Shown here: in pieces, positions 35,944-48,316 of the stretch
Layout: each line of letters opens with the position of its first letter
Numbering within the stretch: the first letter of the stretch is position 1
Assembly: GCA_025331435.1 (NCBI GenBank)
Contig: JAIWNI010000009.1
Span: 124,001-188,000, forward strand
DNA length: 64,000 nucleotides
From: Choanephora cucurbitarum
Taxonomy: Eukaryota; Mucoromycota; Mucoromycetes; Mucorales; Choanephoraceae
Direction: 5' to 3'
The notes under the pieces: model-generated
The model's database searches: none
Told to the model about the DNA's origin: nothing
Seen by the model: only the letters and a program-made list of their open reading frames with translations
Made by a program: the position numbers and the translations under genes

Positions 35944-36633
35944 GATTTCTCAAAAAACATAAAAGAGGGGAAAGAAAGAAAAAGAAACATGAAGAAAAGT
36001 TTGTAGATGTCTGGCGCACTTGCTTTTTTACTTTGTACAATGTCTTTCTTTTTGTGCTACAGACCAATTTGGCCAATTGAATACTGGTCGACCAAAACGA
36101 ATGCACTCCCATTTTCCTTTTGGTTTATATGCATTGAGTTTCTTTAAAACAGAGCAACAGGAAAAACTCCCAAGAATTAGGCATTAACTGTGTTTCTAAT
36201 AATAGTTATCCAAACCTATTTTGATGATGTCTAAGCCAAATGAATGACTTCAACGATTCTTGATTTTTGAACTTCTATACGTGTCGTATGCTTATTAAAG
36301 AAAAACAAAAAGAAATGAAGTAGCTTTAGACAGAAAGAAAAAAAAAAGTATTTGTAGACAAAAAATGAAGAGAAAGAGAGGATATTGTTTGATGCTCAAT
36401 CCGAGACTTTCTCTTTCCCCTAATTTCTTTTATTATCATGTTTTTTTTGTTATGATCATACATCGAGTTTGTTCTGATCTCTTCTTTTTTGATATGCATG
36501 AGTAGGTAAAGGCGTAATTAAATTTGTTGCTTAAACACTTTAACCGGCCTTGTGGCTATTTTTCAAGAAAAAGAAACGTTAATATTCAATTCGTCCTATG
36601 CTAAAAAAAAATTGAGTAAAAAAAAATGAAAGC
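35944..36633. other. Intergenic region
   Basis: Promoter of the membrane protein gene and 3' flank of the COX8-like gene. AT-rich with pyrimidine and purine tracts; nothing else seen. Confidence 0.45.
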
Positions 36634-36961
36634 TTACAATTGCCAAGCAGCAGCTAATAGGAAAACATAAAAAAATTAGAATTTAGTCAATCTTAGCCAT
36701 GTCTTCACTTACCGATGAAAGGAGCACCGAAGCCGAGACCCAAGTACAAGGTCATCTTGACAGCAAGAGCAGCCTTGTTCTTGGTATCAAAAGGAATGTT
36801 CTGAAAGCAAAAAAGAAAATAAGTGCTTTTGTTCTTTTTTGAGTTTTGATGTTACATCAACTTACTTGACCGTTGGCGTTGGAGAAGTGGTAAAGATCAG
36901 AACGAGCAACTTGGCGAGAAGAAGCACGCATGGCGGAACGAGCAAGAACGTTGGAGATCAT
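36634..36961 (-). CDS. COX8: Cytochrome c oxidase subunit Cox8/COX7C-like
   Basis: Predicted 67-aa inner-membrane subunit of respiratory complex IV, below the size of normal open-frame searches because it is split in three minus-strand exons: 36961-36866, 36800-36713 and 36653-36634 (20 nt). The N-terminal 25 residues are rich in Arg, Ser and Ala (MISNVLARSAMRASSRQVAR), a mitochondrial presequence. The mature part carries NIPFDTKNKAALAVKMTLYL and the helix GLGFGAPFIAAAWQL, matching the COX7C/Cox8 pattern (IPF near the N-terminus, then GF..PF in the helix). Splices are GT-AG and fully in frame. Confidence 0.85.
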
Positions 36962-38672
36962 TGTTATTGAAGTTTCTAGAGAGTGGGGTGAGGAAAAGAA
37001 GAAAAAAATATTTATAAGGGCGGTATAAGAAAATATTCTTCTAGGCAGGGGAACTTGAGATTACCACACCATAAAATTTTGTTGTTCCAGTGTGTGTGCG
37101 CACTCGCTCACATTAATTCATTTCCCTATATAGCTAACCATACACGCATCGAGGCTTGAAGTATTTCGGACACTCTTAAGCTTAACATCAGTACTTTTAA
37201 AAAAGATGACGTTGCTTTTGGGACTGTCTTCTAGAAAACTTAAAGATCAATCATTTCCAAGCACCATAAGTTGTCTTGAATGTTGTTGAGACCTATCGTT
37301 GGTATTTAGTCCAAACGAGTACATACTATATAATGAGTTGAATATCGCATTTGCTTTTTGGCCTTAAACAATCAAGGAAATTTATTCTGAAGAGCAGTCA
37401 GATCACGTCTACATTTATTGAATATCGACAATAAAACTTTAGCGCAAATGCCTTACGACAAATAAATGGTAGAACGAGAGCTGTGCTTACCAAAGTATCT
37501 GCTATCACTATTGTCTAGTCTTGTCTTGAGATATCCATTGGAATCATATATCATTTGGATCAAAACTTCTAATAGTAGCATGTCTCTTTGTTTATATAGC
37601 TGTAAGGATGAATAGGACGAACAACATTGTCAACCCTTCCAACACAGTGCTAGCATGTAGTTGGTGTTTTAGGTTTGTTTGCTATTAATATTATATGCAG
37701 CTAAATCCCATTGCATTTTCTGTTTATGAGCTATTACTAGCTTCACTGGTATACCAAAGAGGAGGAAACAAGAAGCTAAACCCAACAATCTTGAAAGTGA
37801 AACTATGATATATTAGCTATAGTTGCAAAGCTACTACAGTTATTTAATCCAAAGTCCATTGCTCGACAGGCTTATCGATACAGAAACCATTGTAGTACTA
37901 ACACAATCAGTTTCAAGCAAGATGCTTGCAGCATTCTGTTCAAAATATATGCTACTAAATAAGGGGCCTCTATCTGGATTTCATGTCACTCTTAGCTTTC
38001 ATGCATCAGACATAAATCTTCTCAAATAGATTGGCAAAATACTATGAATAAACTTATACCACTAAATCGAAAGAGGAATGACGGGTCTCTATGTTATCCT
38101 TCTATTGAGACTAATATAGATCTTTTGGTAGATAATAGCGAGGACATTAAGATAAATCTAATAGACTCGGCGTATCAAAGAAATAGCACGAGACCCCTGT
38201 AACGATGGCAAGGATGTTGTTAATAAAGGCGTTGTCGCGATTGATAGTGAAAGTCTATAGATTGAATCGCCAGATAAGAGGTATAATCTTATTTAGTGTA
38301 CGAAATGCATAATTCACATATAAGCAAGTTAATAAAGTTCATTTAGGCATCTAGATCGCTCAGTTATAATAAATGATGACTCGCATTAAGAAAAAAAACT
38401 AGTTTAACACTAGACTAGATGGCAAGTATTGATTATCTTTCATCTCAAAATGACACTCTAACAATGCGTGACTTTGACGGACTTGCTTGTGAATTCCCTG
38501 CAAACTGGCATTACCAGCCAATAAGATTCTTTCATCTTTACCATAGCTCTTAATATGGTAATGACCATCTTAAAAATCGGGCATATTTAACGTGTTGTTT
38601 GATTGATTTCTTTCTCTTTTTCTTTCTTGTTTACTTTCTTCAGCTTTCTAAGACTTCTATATATCGCGTACT
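36962..38672. other. Gene-poor region of 1.7 kb
   Basis: Upstream of both the COX8-like gene (minus) and LYS9 (plus). No frame longer than about 70 codons and no motif. A pyrimidine-rich leader (38607-38640) precedes the LYS9 start. Confidence 0.45.
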
Positions 38673-40313
38673 ATGGTTGAAAAGTAAGTCAGGTAGACTA
38701 TATGGAAATCAGTTTGATCAACCATGATATTTCTACTTTAGAAAAATTCTTTTGCTTGGATCAGGTTTTGTTGCTGCCCCTTGTGTTGAATATCTTGCTC
38801 GCAATCCCAAAAATAAGATCACAATTGGTACGATATTACTTTGATTTTTGTAAATTATCTGAGGCTCATAACAACTGTAGCTAGCAGAAGACTTGAGAAT
38901 GCTCAAGCTTTATCAAAGCAATATCCTGGTACTGTTGCTGTCTCTTGTGACATCAATGACGAATCTGCTATTGAGAAACTAGTCGCTGAACATGACATTT
39001 CTATTAGGTAAGTCAAAAGAAGACAAGATATACAACAATAACTGACCACTTCTATCAGTTTGATCCCTTATATCTATCATGCCAAGGTGATAAAAGCTGC
39101 TGTCAAACACAAAAAGAATGTTGTTACCACTTCTTACGTTTCTCCTGCTATGTTGGAATATGATCAAGCGTAAGTTCAATAGATAGACAACTCAATACAT
39201 TTCTCATCTCTTTATTTTTTGTGGCGGGTATTGTTTAGTGCTAAGGATGCTGGCATCACTGTTATGAATGAAATTGGTCTTGATCCTGGTATCGATCACC
39301 TTTATGCTGTCAAAACTATTGAAGAAGTTCACAGAGAGGGTGGAAAGGTAAAAAAGAATAGAATGAAAAAACTCTCTGCTTTTTTCTCACGGTATGTTTC
39401 ATAGCTCAAGGAGTTTATTTCTTTCTGTGGTGGCCTTCCTGCTCCTGAAGACTCCAACAACCCCTTTGGTTATAAGTTCTCTTGGTCTGCTCGTGGTGTT
39501 CTTTTGGCTTTGAAGAACACTGCTAAATATCTTGAGAAGGGTAAAGTTGTCGAAGTCTCCGGCACTGCTCTTATGGATTCTGCAAAGAAGTTGAATACAG
39601 GATATCCTGGTTTTGCCTTTGTTGGTTATGGTAACCGTGATTCTACTCCTTATGACAAGCGTTACAACATCCCTGAAGCCGAAACTATCATCCGTGGCAC
39701 AATTCGATATGATGGCTTCTGTCAGTTCGTCAAGGCTCTTGTTGTCCTTGGCTTCTTGAGCGAAGAAGAAGAGGCACATCTTTCTGCTGATGCTCAAGAT
39801 ATTGCTTGGAATCAAGTGATTGCCAAGACAGTGGGTATTCAAGATACTTCTGCTGAGGCTTTACAAGCTGCTATTATTCAGAAGTGTGACCTTAACAACA
39901 ATGACCACAAGGACCAAATTCTAGATGGTATGCGTTGGTTGGGCTTCTTCACCAACACACCTGTTCATCGTCGTGGATCTTTACTTGATACCTTCTGTGC
40001 CACACTTGAAGAAAAGATGCAATATGGCGAAAATGAACGTGACTTGGTTTTCTTACAGCATCGTTTTGAAATCGAACTTAAAGATGGCTCTCATCAAACC
40101 CGTACATCTACCTTAGTTGAATATGGTAAAGTAGGCGGTTTTTCTGCCATGGCCAAGACTGTGGGTGTCCCTTGTGGTATTGCTACTCAACTCATCTTGG
40201 ATGGCAAGTTGACTGCTGTTGGCGTGCTTGCTCCTATGACAAATGAAATCAATGAGCCTATCATGGAGCTATTAGAAAAGGAAGGCATTGGCATGGTTGA
40301 AAGAATCTTGTAA
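38673..40313 (+). CDS. LYS9: Saccharopine dehydrogenase (NADP+, L-glutamate-forming)
   Basis: Catalyses the penultimate step of the fungal alpha-aminoadipate route to lysine: condensing aminoadipate semialdehyde with glutamate to saccharopine. Six exons: 38673-38683 (11 nt), 38742-38827, 38881-39007, 39059-39169, 39239-39347 and 39405-40313, giving 450 aa, the expected size. MVEKKILLLGSGFVAAPCVE holds the Rossmann GxGxxA-type loop. Other motifs: TTSYVSPAMLEYDQAA, NEIGLDPGIDHLYAVKTIEE, SFCGGLPAPE, IPEAETIIRGTIRYDGF, and RTSTLVEYGKVGGFSAMAKT. The first exon codes only three and two-thirds amino acids. The gene converges with the DnaJ gene, 24 bp between the stop codons. Confidence 0.97.
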
Positions 40314-40337
40314 TAAACTCTTGTACATTTTTTTTTA

Positions 40338-41054
40338 TTATAATCCTGATTTTCTAATCTTTTTGACTTTTTTACCACCCTTCTTTTGAAAATCGCGCCA
40401 GCTATTGACACGATTATCACGAGAAGCTTCCCATTGCTTTGCATCCTCTGCTTTTCGTTTTCTTTCATTGACTATTTCCTCTGCTTTTCGTTTCTCTGCT
40501 CCTTCAGCTTCCATTTCCTTTTTAAGTTGCTTTCGTCTACGAAGTTCCATTTCTATCAGAATTTCCTTCATTTTGTTTTTCACTTGAGTTTGGCCTTCTG
40601 TAGTCTGCAGATAAGGATATTCCTTTTCATCCAGGACTGCCTTTGAGTCGAGGGAGGCTTTTAGACTACCATCTTCTGCATTCTGTGTAGGGGCGTTTAC
40701 GATCACTTGTGTCTTTACTTTATGTCCATTCTCTCTCAAAACTTCTACGCGGGCTTCTTCTATCACTGTCATCAGAAAAGCTAAGCGTGTTTCATCAGTC
40801 AACTCAGATTCAGCCTTTTTCAAAAGTGCAAAAGCATCCTGTGCACGTTCGTGTTTCACTTTGTCTGGGTGAATCATCAGACTCTTTTTGCGATAGGCCA
40901 TCTTGATAGATTTAGGATCGGGTTTGTTGTAAGGAAGTTCTAGAATGGCAAAAGGATCCAGTTTGAAGCATGATAATACTCGATCGATCTCAATCTGTTT
41001 TTCTGTTTGAGAAAAGTAACGATCGAGATCTTCTTCAGACGCAAGTGCAGACAT
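40338..41054 (-). CDS. DNAJC8-like J-domain protein
   Basis: Single-exon 238-aa protein. A J domain covers about residues 30-100: LDPFAILELPYNKPDPKSIK, then YRKKSLMIHPDKVKHERA with the HPD tripeptide that stimulates Hsp70 ATPase. The C-terminal half is a long charged helix (KNKMKEILIEMELRRRKQLK, KRKAEEIVNERKRKAEDAKQ), ending SWRDFQKKGGKKVKKIRKSG, a nuclear-localisation-like basic end. Layout and length match DNAJC8/Spf31, a spliceosome-associated co-chaperone. Many Lys and Glu residues suggest a coiled coil from about residue 150. Confidence 0.9.
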   Translation of the reverse strand: MSALASEEDLDRYFSQTEKQIEIDRVLSCFKLDPFAILELPYNKPDPKSIKMAYRKKSLMIHPDKVKHERAQDAFALLKKAESELTDETRLAFLMTVIEEARVEVLRENGHKVKTQVIVNAPTQNAEDGSLKASLDSKAVLDEKEYPYLQTTEGQTQVKNKMKEILIEMELRRRKQLKKEMEAEGAEKRKAEEIVNERKRKAEDAKQWEASRDNRVNSWRDFQKKGGKKVKKIRKSGL

Positions 41055-41131
41055 AATGATAAAGGAAAAGAAAGCGGTGTGTATGTGAAATAAATAAAAG
41101 GTCTATTTTTATTTTATAAAAGAAAAAAGAA

Positions 41132-42013
41132 TTATGCTGGCACTGAACACAAGGCAATGTTTTCTTGATGGTGTGTTTTTTGATTGATATCTGCAGATGA
41201 ACGAGCTGATGATGCACTGAGATGAGAGTATTTAGGAAGGTATGTTCCAATGAAGAAGAAGAGATAGACAACAAAGGAAAGAGCAATAGCAAGACCATCA
41301 AACACATAAAAAGCCCATTCAGCTGAGGCTACAGCACCTCCACGACCACCAGCATATTCAGCAACACGATAGATGGAACGAACATACAGTAGAGCAATTG
41401 TAACATAGAGAATATAACAGAGTTTTTGCTTTGCATTGTGAACCCCATCGACATGGTAGTTGTATTTAGGGCTCTTATGGACATGGTATGTGATAGCTGC
41501 GAAACTAGCAAAGAAGATGAGTTGTGCGCCTAAACCAACCAATGCGATTGCTTGACCAAGGTCGTACATCTTGGGGCTTTTTCCAGCTTGAAGACCACCA
41601 CCAGAAGCTTGCAAGAAGAAGGCCAGAAAGTCACTCCAGAAAAAGAACCAAGTGACAAACTTAGGCTTGAGGAAGAAGCGTTGACCTTGAACGTTAGACA
41701 ATCGAACCATTTCACCCACCGTCTTGTAATTGACCAAGGCGAGAGCGTTAGGTGACAAGAGCAAGAAAAATGTCATAGCAACATAAGTACCAAGTGTGAT
41801 ACTACTCGTTGTGGCTACTCGAACAGCATAACCTATACACTCTGCTAATGCAGTGAGGGGGAGAATGTATAGAAACTTATGTCCCTTGGAGAAATATACT
41901 CGAGCAAACATCAAACACATCAGTATACCATATACTACAGCACCCACAATGGCAAGTGTTTTGTTTGGGATGTAGCCATAAAAGCGGTACATGTTTTCAA
42001 TATTTGGATCCAT
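41132..42013 (-). CDS. RTA1-like seven-helix membrane protein
   Basis: Single-exon 293-aa protein with about seven hydrophobic segments. RTA1/RTM1-family marks: FYGYIPNKTLAIVGAVVYGI at the start, AECIGYAVRVATT in helix 3, the loop LLLSPNALALVNYKTVGEMV (family pattern LAP..AA..Y...GR), QASGGGLQAG, and YRVAEYAGGRGG before the last helices. Fungal members (Rta1, Rsb1) affect resistance to azoles, sphingoid bases or other toxicants by lipid translocation; a role here is inferred from family only. The final GTYLPKYSHLSA and a short polar tail are cytosolic or extracellular depending on topology. Confidence 0.88.
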   Translation of the reverse strand: MDPNIENMYRFYGYIPNKTLAIVGAVVYGILMCLMFARVYFSKGHKFLYILPLTALAECIGYAVRVATTSSITLGTYVAMTFFLLLSPNALALVNYKTVGEMVRLSNVQGQRFFLKPKFVTWFFFWSDFLAFFLQASGGGLQAGKSPKMYDLGQAIALVGLGAQLIFFASFAAITYHVHKSPKYNYHVDGVHNAKQKLCYILYVTIALLYVRSIYRVAEYAGGRGGAVASAEWAFYVFDGLAIALSFVVYLFFFIGTYLPKYSHLSASSARSSADINQKTHHQENIALCSVPA

Positions 42014-44151
42014 ATTGTTTTATATTATGCTTGTTATAGAATAAAGTGTAGTTGAAGGAGAGAACAACAATAACATTAACAAATCTCTGGCTGTATTTAT
42101 ATCTATTTCTTTACTGCTGAAAGCTTGATTTGTGTTACATGAAAGAAGAGGTCTTTGAAATTAGACGTTTGTTGCATTTTGATCAGCATGTTTCTTTTTG
42201 AAAAAGAAGAAAGGTTGCATTCGATCTGCTACTATCTGGCCGGGTAGAATTGCTCTTAAATCTACGTAAACATGAAGCGTAGTCTTGATGTATCTTAAGT
42301 CGTATTCTGTGAGTTGAAACCACTTATTATTAATCCAAAAAAGATAGCTCGAAAAAGCCCTACCTTAGTGATTGGCCAAGAATCAATTCTTGGCGCTGAA
42401 CACGAGGAAGTGTAAGCCATTATCGCTTCAAGACGTTGCCAGAAGAGATCAGAATGGCTGATGTCGAAAATTGCATGCCAAGACCTGACAATGCCATCGA
42501 TATGAAAAAGTAAACTTGCCTTGTTCTTATTTATAGATCAACGAAATGTATTAACAGAATTAATATGATTAATGCGTTGATGACAATGGCAGATCAAAGC
42601 CCAGGTATTACACAATCAATGATCCGTCAAAGTCGCCGAGTATTTCCAAATATGGAAAATATCGGCTACCCGGAGCTGTCATTTTCAGAATAAGACAAAA
42701 TTTTATAATTGGGAATTGTCGAAATAAGTAATTGGATAGTCCTCTTTCGTTTTCTTATTCTATGATCTGATTTATTAAAAATGCTTTTACTGGTTACTTT
42801 AGAGAAGGAAAAAAAAGGATTGCAGCCCGTGGCTTAAAGAATCATGTTCTCATCCAGCAACCTGTACTAATATTTTGGTGCCAGCCTCGTTCCTTGATTG
42901 GAAGCAATACATTAAATCTTTAAATGATCAGGTTTGAACTGTCTGGCTCAGAAAATCTTTTTAAAGAAACATTTAGTATTATCAAGCAAATTTGGGATTC
43001 AATCGATAAGACTATAGAACAACCAAGCATCTGGACTTAGGAATTTACGTCAGATTCAATAGAAACTACCTCTTTATGTTTTGGTACTGCTTAAATAAAT
43101 CTACCAAATAAGTCTGGCACCAAAAACCTACCGAATGATATTACAAGTCAAGATGCTGCTCTGATACTTTCGTCAGTGCTAAAGGCATATGATCTATCGA
43201 GGTTACCAATCAATCAAACTCATCCTAGCTCGAGCATTATGTCAAATAAGCAGCTATAGATGATACACAACTGGTGTATCTTAGCCATGAGTACAAAAAC
43301 AGAATATCTCGATTCCGAAAATAACCCTGAAAGGAATCTTAAATGTTTGAGGAGCTGCTCTAAAGCAGAGTCGATTGGAGTAAAGTTGTTTCTATAGAAG
43401 ACAGTAAGCCTTTTTCGGTGTCTTGCTTGGAACTTACCTCTAGTCAGTCAATCATACCATGGACATTTCCAGCAAAACGATCAAAGTAGCCTTTAACTAT
43501 TTAATAGAAAAAAGGGAGGATGCTTGATCGTTCCTTTCTGGATTTTGATTTGATTGATAACTTTAAATATAGATTATCTCTACCTCTTATTCATGTTTCA
43601 GTATCAGATTTTTTTTTGGAAACTCTCAACACCGCATTTATACATTGCGGATTTGTTAAATATTCAAACACGGCATCAGCTGTATTAGAAGCTGCTTAGA
43701 TCTGTCTATTTTCTTAACATTTTGCATTTGAACATTTACAGTTTTATGTAATTTCGTACTACAATTTTGAGTGCCTTGATATACCGCTAGTTGTATAGTT
43801 AATATACGCTTACTTTGATAAACTTGTAATTCATTTTAGGTCAAAGCAAAAGCATCCGGTTATAGATATATCCCGAAAGTTTCACCCCGAAAATCACCCT
43901 TTTTTTTATAGCCGTGATGACTATCTAAGAAATGGTCATACAGAGTTGAGGCTTACATAGTTGAAAAGCCCTCTTCTTTCTCTATTATCTTTACCCAAAT
44001 AAAAAAGAATAATATGTATTCCAGGAAAGAGGTACTTAGCATTAGAAATTTTAGACCTGAAACTTTGACACTTTTAAGTCGAGTGATCGATATAATTGTC
44101 AATCAGAGACTCAATGAAGACAGAATAAAGAAGCTTGAGCTATGCTAAACT

Positions 44152-44620
44152 TTGATTAAGCTTCCTGGGATTAGTGATCGTGCTGAACAAAAAGCGATCT
44201 CTATAATTTTCAAGAGGTTGGAAGCTTCCAAAAAGCGACCTATAAGTCAACCTTGTCGTGAATTGGAGCCGGAATACATATCTGCCCTGAAGGATATTGT
44301 CAAAGAAAGCAACCAAAAACGACAGGTTGTCATTGTCAGACGTCTTGTAGTAGCACTAAAACAATAGAGGAACATTGAGGTAACCTACAGAGTTCTTTTG
44401 GAGGACATGCACAAGCTCGGTCCCTCTTACTAGAAGTTAAAACGAAGAAACATCCTTCATTATGACCTTTGAAAGCCTTTGGATTGAGTATTTGAATCGA
44501 TAATCAATCAAAAGGCTTTCAAACATGAATGGCAATGACCAGCCAACTATGTCTGAGGTGTTTTTGGATGAATCTTATTGCTACCTCGACTATCATACTT
44601 TAAAATTGTTAAATAATTGA
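44152..44620 (+). pseudogene. Decayed Tc1/mariner-type transposase fragment
   Basis: An open stretch from 44152 to 44367 (LPGISDRAEQKAISIIFKRL, then QVVIVRRLVVALKQ) is followed, after in-frame stops, by a piece reading VFLDESYCYLDYH (about 44560-44600), like the second catalytic block with Asp of Tc1-type DDE transposases found in Mucorales. Several stops lie between, so it is broken. No terminal inverted repeats were located. Family placement is a judgement from short motifs. Confidence 0.35.
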
Positions 44621-47600
44621 ACTTCTTCCTGAGTTTTGAAATGGTTGCAAATTTAAGGAAACTACCTTTTTGGCTTACTTGTGCCAAAATGGTCTGATAG
44701 AAACGAAACGTATCTCAAAAAAAAATCCCATTTTTTTTCTGATCGAATGATGCTACTCTTGTAATTATACATTAAGTTCTTCTTGAGAAAACTAAAAACG
44801 GAGTGGAGTGAAACATTTGGGATATATCTCTAACGAAGTTTTAGTACTTTAACTTTGACCAAACACAAACTCAATTTTGCCTTTCTAGACAGCCTCTTAT
44901 ATAATCAAAAAAGTACATTTATGTAAAAGAAAAGGTGTGTATAGTAATGTCCTAATTCGACCATAACAGACGCATCACGATAAGCATATGCACAGCTTGT
45001 TTCTATGCTTACATCAAAATACAATCACATATTGAGGTAAGTAGAATTTTTCATAAGTCCAAGTATACTAATACAATTTGAGAACGTGTTATTTTGCTTG
45101 TTTCCGAGAACTAATCGTGTTCTGTCCTCTTACTAATAATGTGAAAAATTCTAATGCTTAATATATTTAAGGAAATAAGCTATCTTTGTTCTGACTTATC
45201 AGAAAGCACACCTAAAGAACGTTTAATTATTTCAATAGCATTTCAATGGGTGTAAATACTAGCATCACTGACAATAACAGGCTTTCTCATTCCAAAAGTC
45301 TACCAAAGACCTATATGAAGTTCTCCTCTCTTAGTTAGTTGAGTTAGCCATTTAAAATCTGCCATACTTCTTAACAATCATCCATAAAACCACTGAAGGC
45401 TGCTGAGGAATGTTTAGATTACAACTCAGGTGCGATAGATAATAATTCTTCCTTGAATATCAATTATAGGACTTCTTGCAAAAAGAAAAGAAAGACTGCT
45501 ATATGTAATATGAAGCAACTACTATGCATTATAATAGCATGTAGGTCTATATAATGATGCTCAATCTTCAAAATTGCATAAATATCGATTGAATATTAGA
45601 ACAGTTAGTATTTATAATGACTAATGATGTCTTGAGCCTGTATACGATGTATTTTACTTTGGTACCTGCCTTTTCTTCATTTTTGGCTATCCATTACCTC
45701 AAAAAAGAAACATGATGAAAACTTATAGTCATGCTATATATTGATTTGTCATCTTAACTTTTCAGTACCGTAGTCGACAGAATTGCGTTTAAGTATTATG
45801 CATTTCGTCCAAAATGAGTTTATTTGAACTTGAATAAGTTGATTTGTTCCGAAGTCAGCTTTAATAGCTATGTGATTCTGGAAAAACAAACTTTTGAAGT
45901 ACACCTTTCTGATTCTACTCTCTTTTAAGATAATCAAGGTCTTTGCTCAATTGTTTGTTTGTTTGTTGATTCTTATTTTGGCTTAGGACAGTCGTCATTT
46001 TGCAGTTAGATAATGATTTGCTACTTGCTGTAACGCACAAACCTTTTGTACAGATATTCTCATACTTAAGTTGAGATTAATACGTAATGTGTCTGTAAAG
46101 AGTACAAGAGCAAGACAACTCACTTAAGCAAACAGAAAGACACATATGTTAATGATTCTACCCCCGTGGCTCATGTCATATGTGTTTTGTAGAAAAAAGA
46201 AATCTGGTTGATATAAAATACAAACCAACCTCTGATCAATTCAAGATAGATAATGAGCTTAGTATATCTCATCCCCATGATACTGAGAAAAACTCATTCT
46301 AGTTACACCATAGTATTACGACTACCTCATATGCCATGTCATGAGAACTAATAGAAGTATCTAGCAATTATATTCTCAAAGATAAAGAAAAAGAGAGGGG
46401 GGAGCGTAAGGAACATGACCCGTATCACTAATAAAATAAGCCAAATAACCAATTGATAATGAATTGCACTAAAAATGAAAACATAACCAATGAAGTCGAG
46501 AGAAGAAAAGAAATGGCATAGTGTTATATTGGATTCAATTTGATTTTATAAAAATTATCTCTCTCTAAAAGAACCAAATAAAGCTCAGGACTGTGTCTGT
46601 AAAAGGATGCACAAGGCCAAAACAATTGATCTATTGGGCTATTCTGTATCACACTGACACCAGCAGCCTTTCTTAGCACTAACTAGAGTTAATGGTGTTT
46701 GGGTAAGCAACATTTTTCTTTATTCGAAAATTCTCGAAAAAGAAAGAGAGAGAGATTCAATTTAAAACATACGATTATGAAGATCATATTTGGCTGAAAC
46801 GGTAATAAAAGCAGCCAATCTAAAACAAAACATAAATTGATTTTCAAAACAAAATACTGTACTATGATGGACACTTGATAAACTTGTTTGTCTATCTTGA
46901 GCAATTGCTGCGTGTTTTAGACCCCAAAATAGACTTCAAATGAGGTGATTCCCCTTTACTTTATCTACTAGACTGTTTATTTTTTCAAAAATGTAAATTT
47001 GTGATCTGTTCAAAAATGCGTACCAGATCTTTTGTAACACACTGTGTAGAAGGTCAGTGCTTTTTTGTATGTGTTTCATTGTGCATGGAGTTTTCTTTGG
47101 TGTAACAAATGAGTACTAGAGTCATGAGAACAGACTTGTAGTGAGGTACAGTTCTCTATGACTGGATAATAAAGATATCATGGGGCATTGAGTTTTCTCT
47201 TATTGCAAGGCATATTTATTTGAATCATCATTCCACTACAAGGTATCTAAGAAGTCAAGGTATCTTTGGAAAGAAACGTATGTCTTTTCAAACCAAAGTA
47301 CGTTAGAGAAGCACAAGCCTGGCTTACTTTATTCTTTTTTAGCTATATAGAGAAAAAAATCAAATGACTTATTGAGCCCACAAACATGTGTCCAATTTCG
47401 TAGACCTGTAATTGGGCTAAGCTCATTAAATGTATGATTGCTCGCTTTTACATATAGCTCATTGGCTTATTACGGAATTTCAAAGTATAATGAGGCAATA
47501 TGCTTAAAAATGAAGCTATTTATCTTTACGAATGAGCAGCAAGAAAAAAAAAAGCGAAAAAAGAAAGCTTTATGAGTGTAACATACGTTATTTTTTTTAG

Positions 47601-47763
47601 TTGAATCTACTTGCACAATTAGAGAAGTAGTCTAAATTAAAACAATGGCAGTATTTGGGAACAAAAAGAAATAAGGCTCCCTTATTTGTTTACTTGTCTT
47701 ACAAAATAAATGTTATGGTTCTCTCCCATGACATATTTGTGGTTCAAACACTTTTGTAACAGA

Positions 47764-47771
47764 TATAAATA
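47764..47771 (+). promoter_or_regulatory. TATA-like box upstream of the small Cys/His protein gene
   Basis: TATAAATA about 100 bp before the ATG at 47871, followed by a C/T tract (47788-47818), a typical fungal core promoter arrangement. Confidence 0.4.
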
Positions 47772-47870
47772 AGTAGTAACTGTTCCATATTTTTCTCTCT
47801 TTCTCTTTCTTTTTTTTCTAATTTTACTACATGCTTCTATTATTCACATAATCACTCAAAGAAAAATCCA

Positions 47871-48182
47871 ATGTCTATCATCAGCTCCCCAATAATAAGA
47901 TCAAGTTCATTCGACATACTGAGCAATAAGAATATGCCTGGCCATGCTTCTCCTAAGCCAAGCATATCCCTAAGAAGGTCCTCCTCGGCTTCTTCTTCGT
48001 CTTCTGTTTCCTCAACATCCTCTGTCAACTCCATTGACAAGAAATACTCTTACAAGACTTGCCCTATGTGTTCCGAAAAGCTACTTGTTCGAATTCACGG
48101 GGCTTTTGTACACAAATGGATTAACTTACACTTCGCCAATAGACATCATGAATGGATGCATGTTGTTGTTAACCTTCATTGA
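47871..48182 (+). CDS. Small Ser-rich protein with C-terminal Cys/His motif
   Basis: 103-aa single-exon frame of no recognised family. The N-terminal 55 residues are Ser-rich (RRSSSASSSSSVSSTSS). The C-terminal part carries CPMC followed by several His (IHGAFVHKWINLHF, NRHHEWMH), which could bind zinc. The promoter-like TATA box and pyrimidine tract upstream, and the non-random C-terminal composition, support a real gene. The extreme C-terminus could be altered by an unrecognised intron. It converges with the Pil1 gene 134 bp downstream. Confidence 0.5.
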   Translation: MSIISSPIIRSSSFDILSNKNMPGHASPKPSISLRRSSSASSSSSVSSTSSVNSIDKKYSYKTCPMCSEKLLVRIHGAFVHKWINLHFANRHHEWMHVVVNLH

Positions 48183-48316
48183 GACATATAAAAAGTAATC
48201 AATCATACCAATCAAACCCTTTATATTGTACATATTCAGTCTACCATCTCTTTCTTTAAATAAACTCTGTATAAATGATGCATACTTTTTTTTTTATTTA
48301 TTAAACAGACTCATCG

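Larger units (their letters stand above)
42014..47870. other. Gene desert of about 5.9 kb
   Basis: No intact gene is visible. 42,540-43,700 contains short open pieces that change frame often, suggesting decayed coding sequence of unknown type. A clearer transposase relic is at 44,152-44,620 (separate entry). 44,700-47,750 shows nothing beyond AT-rich DNA. Confidence 0.5.
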
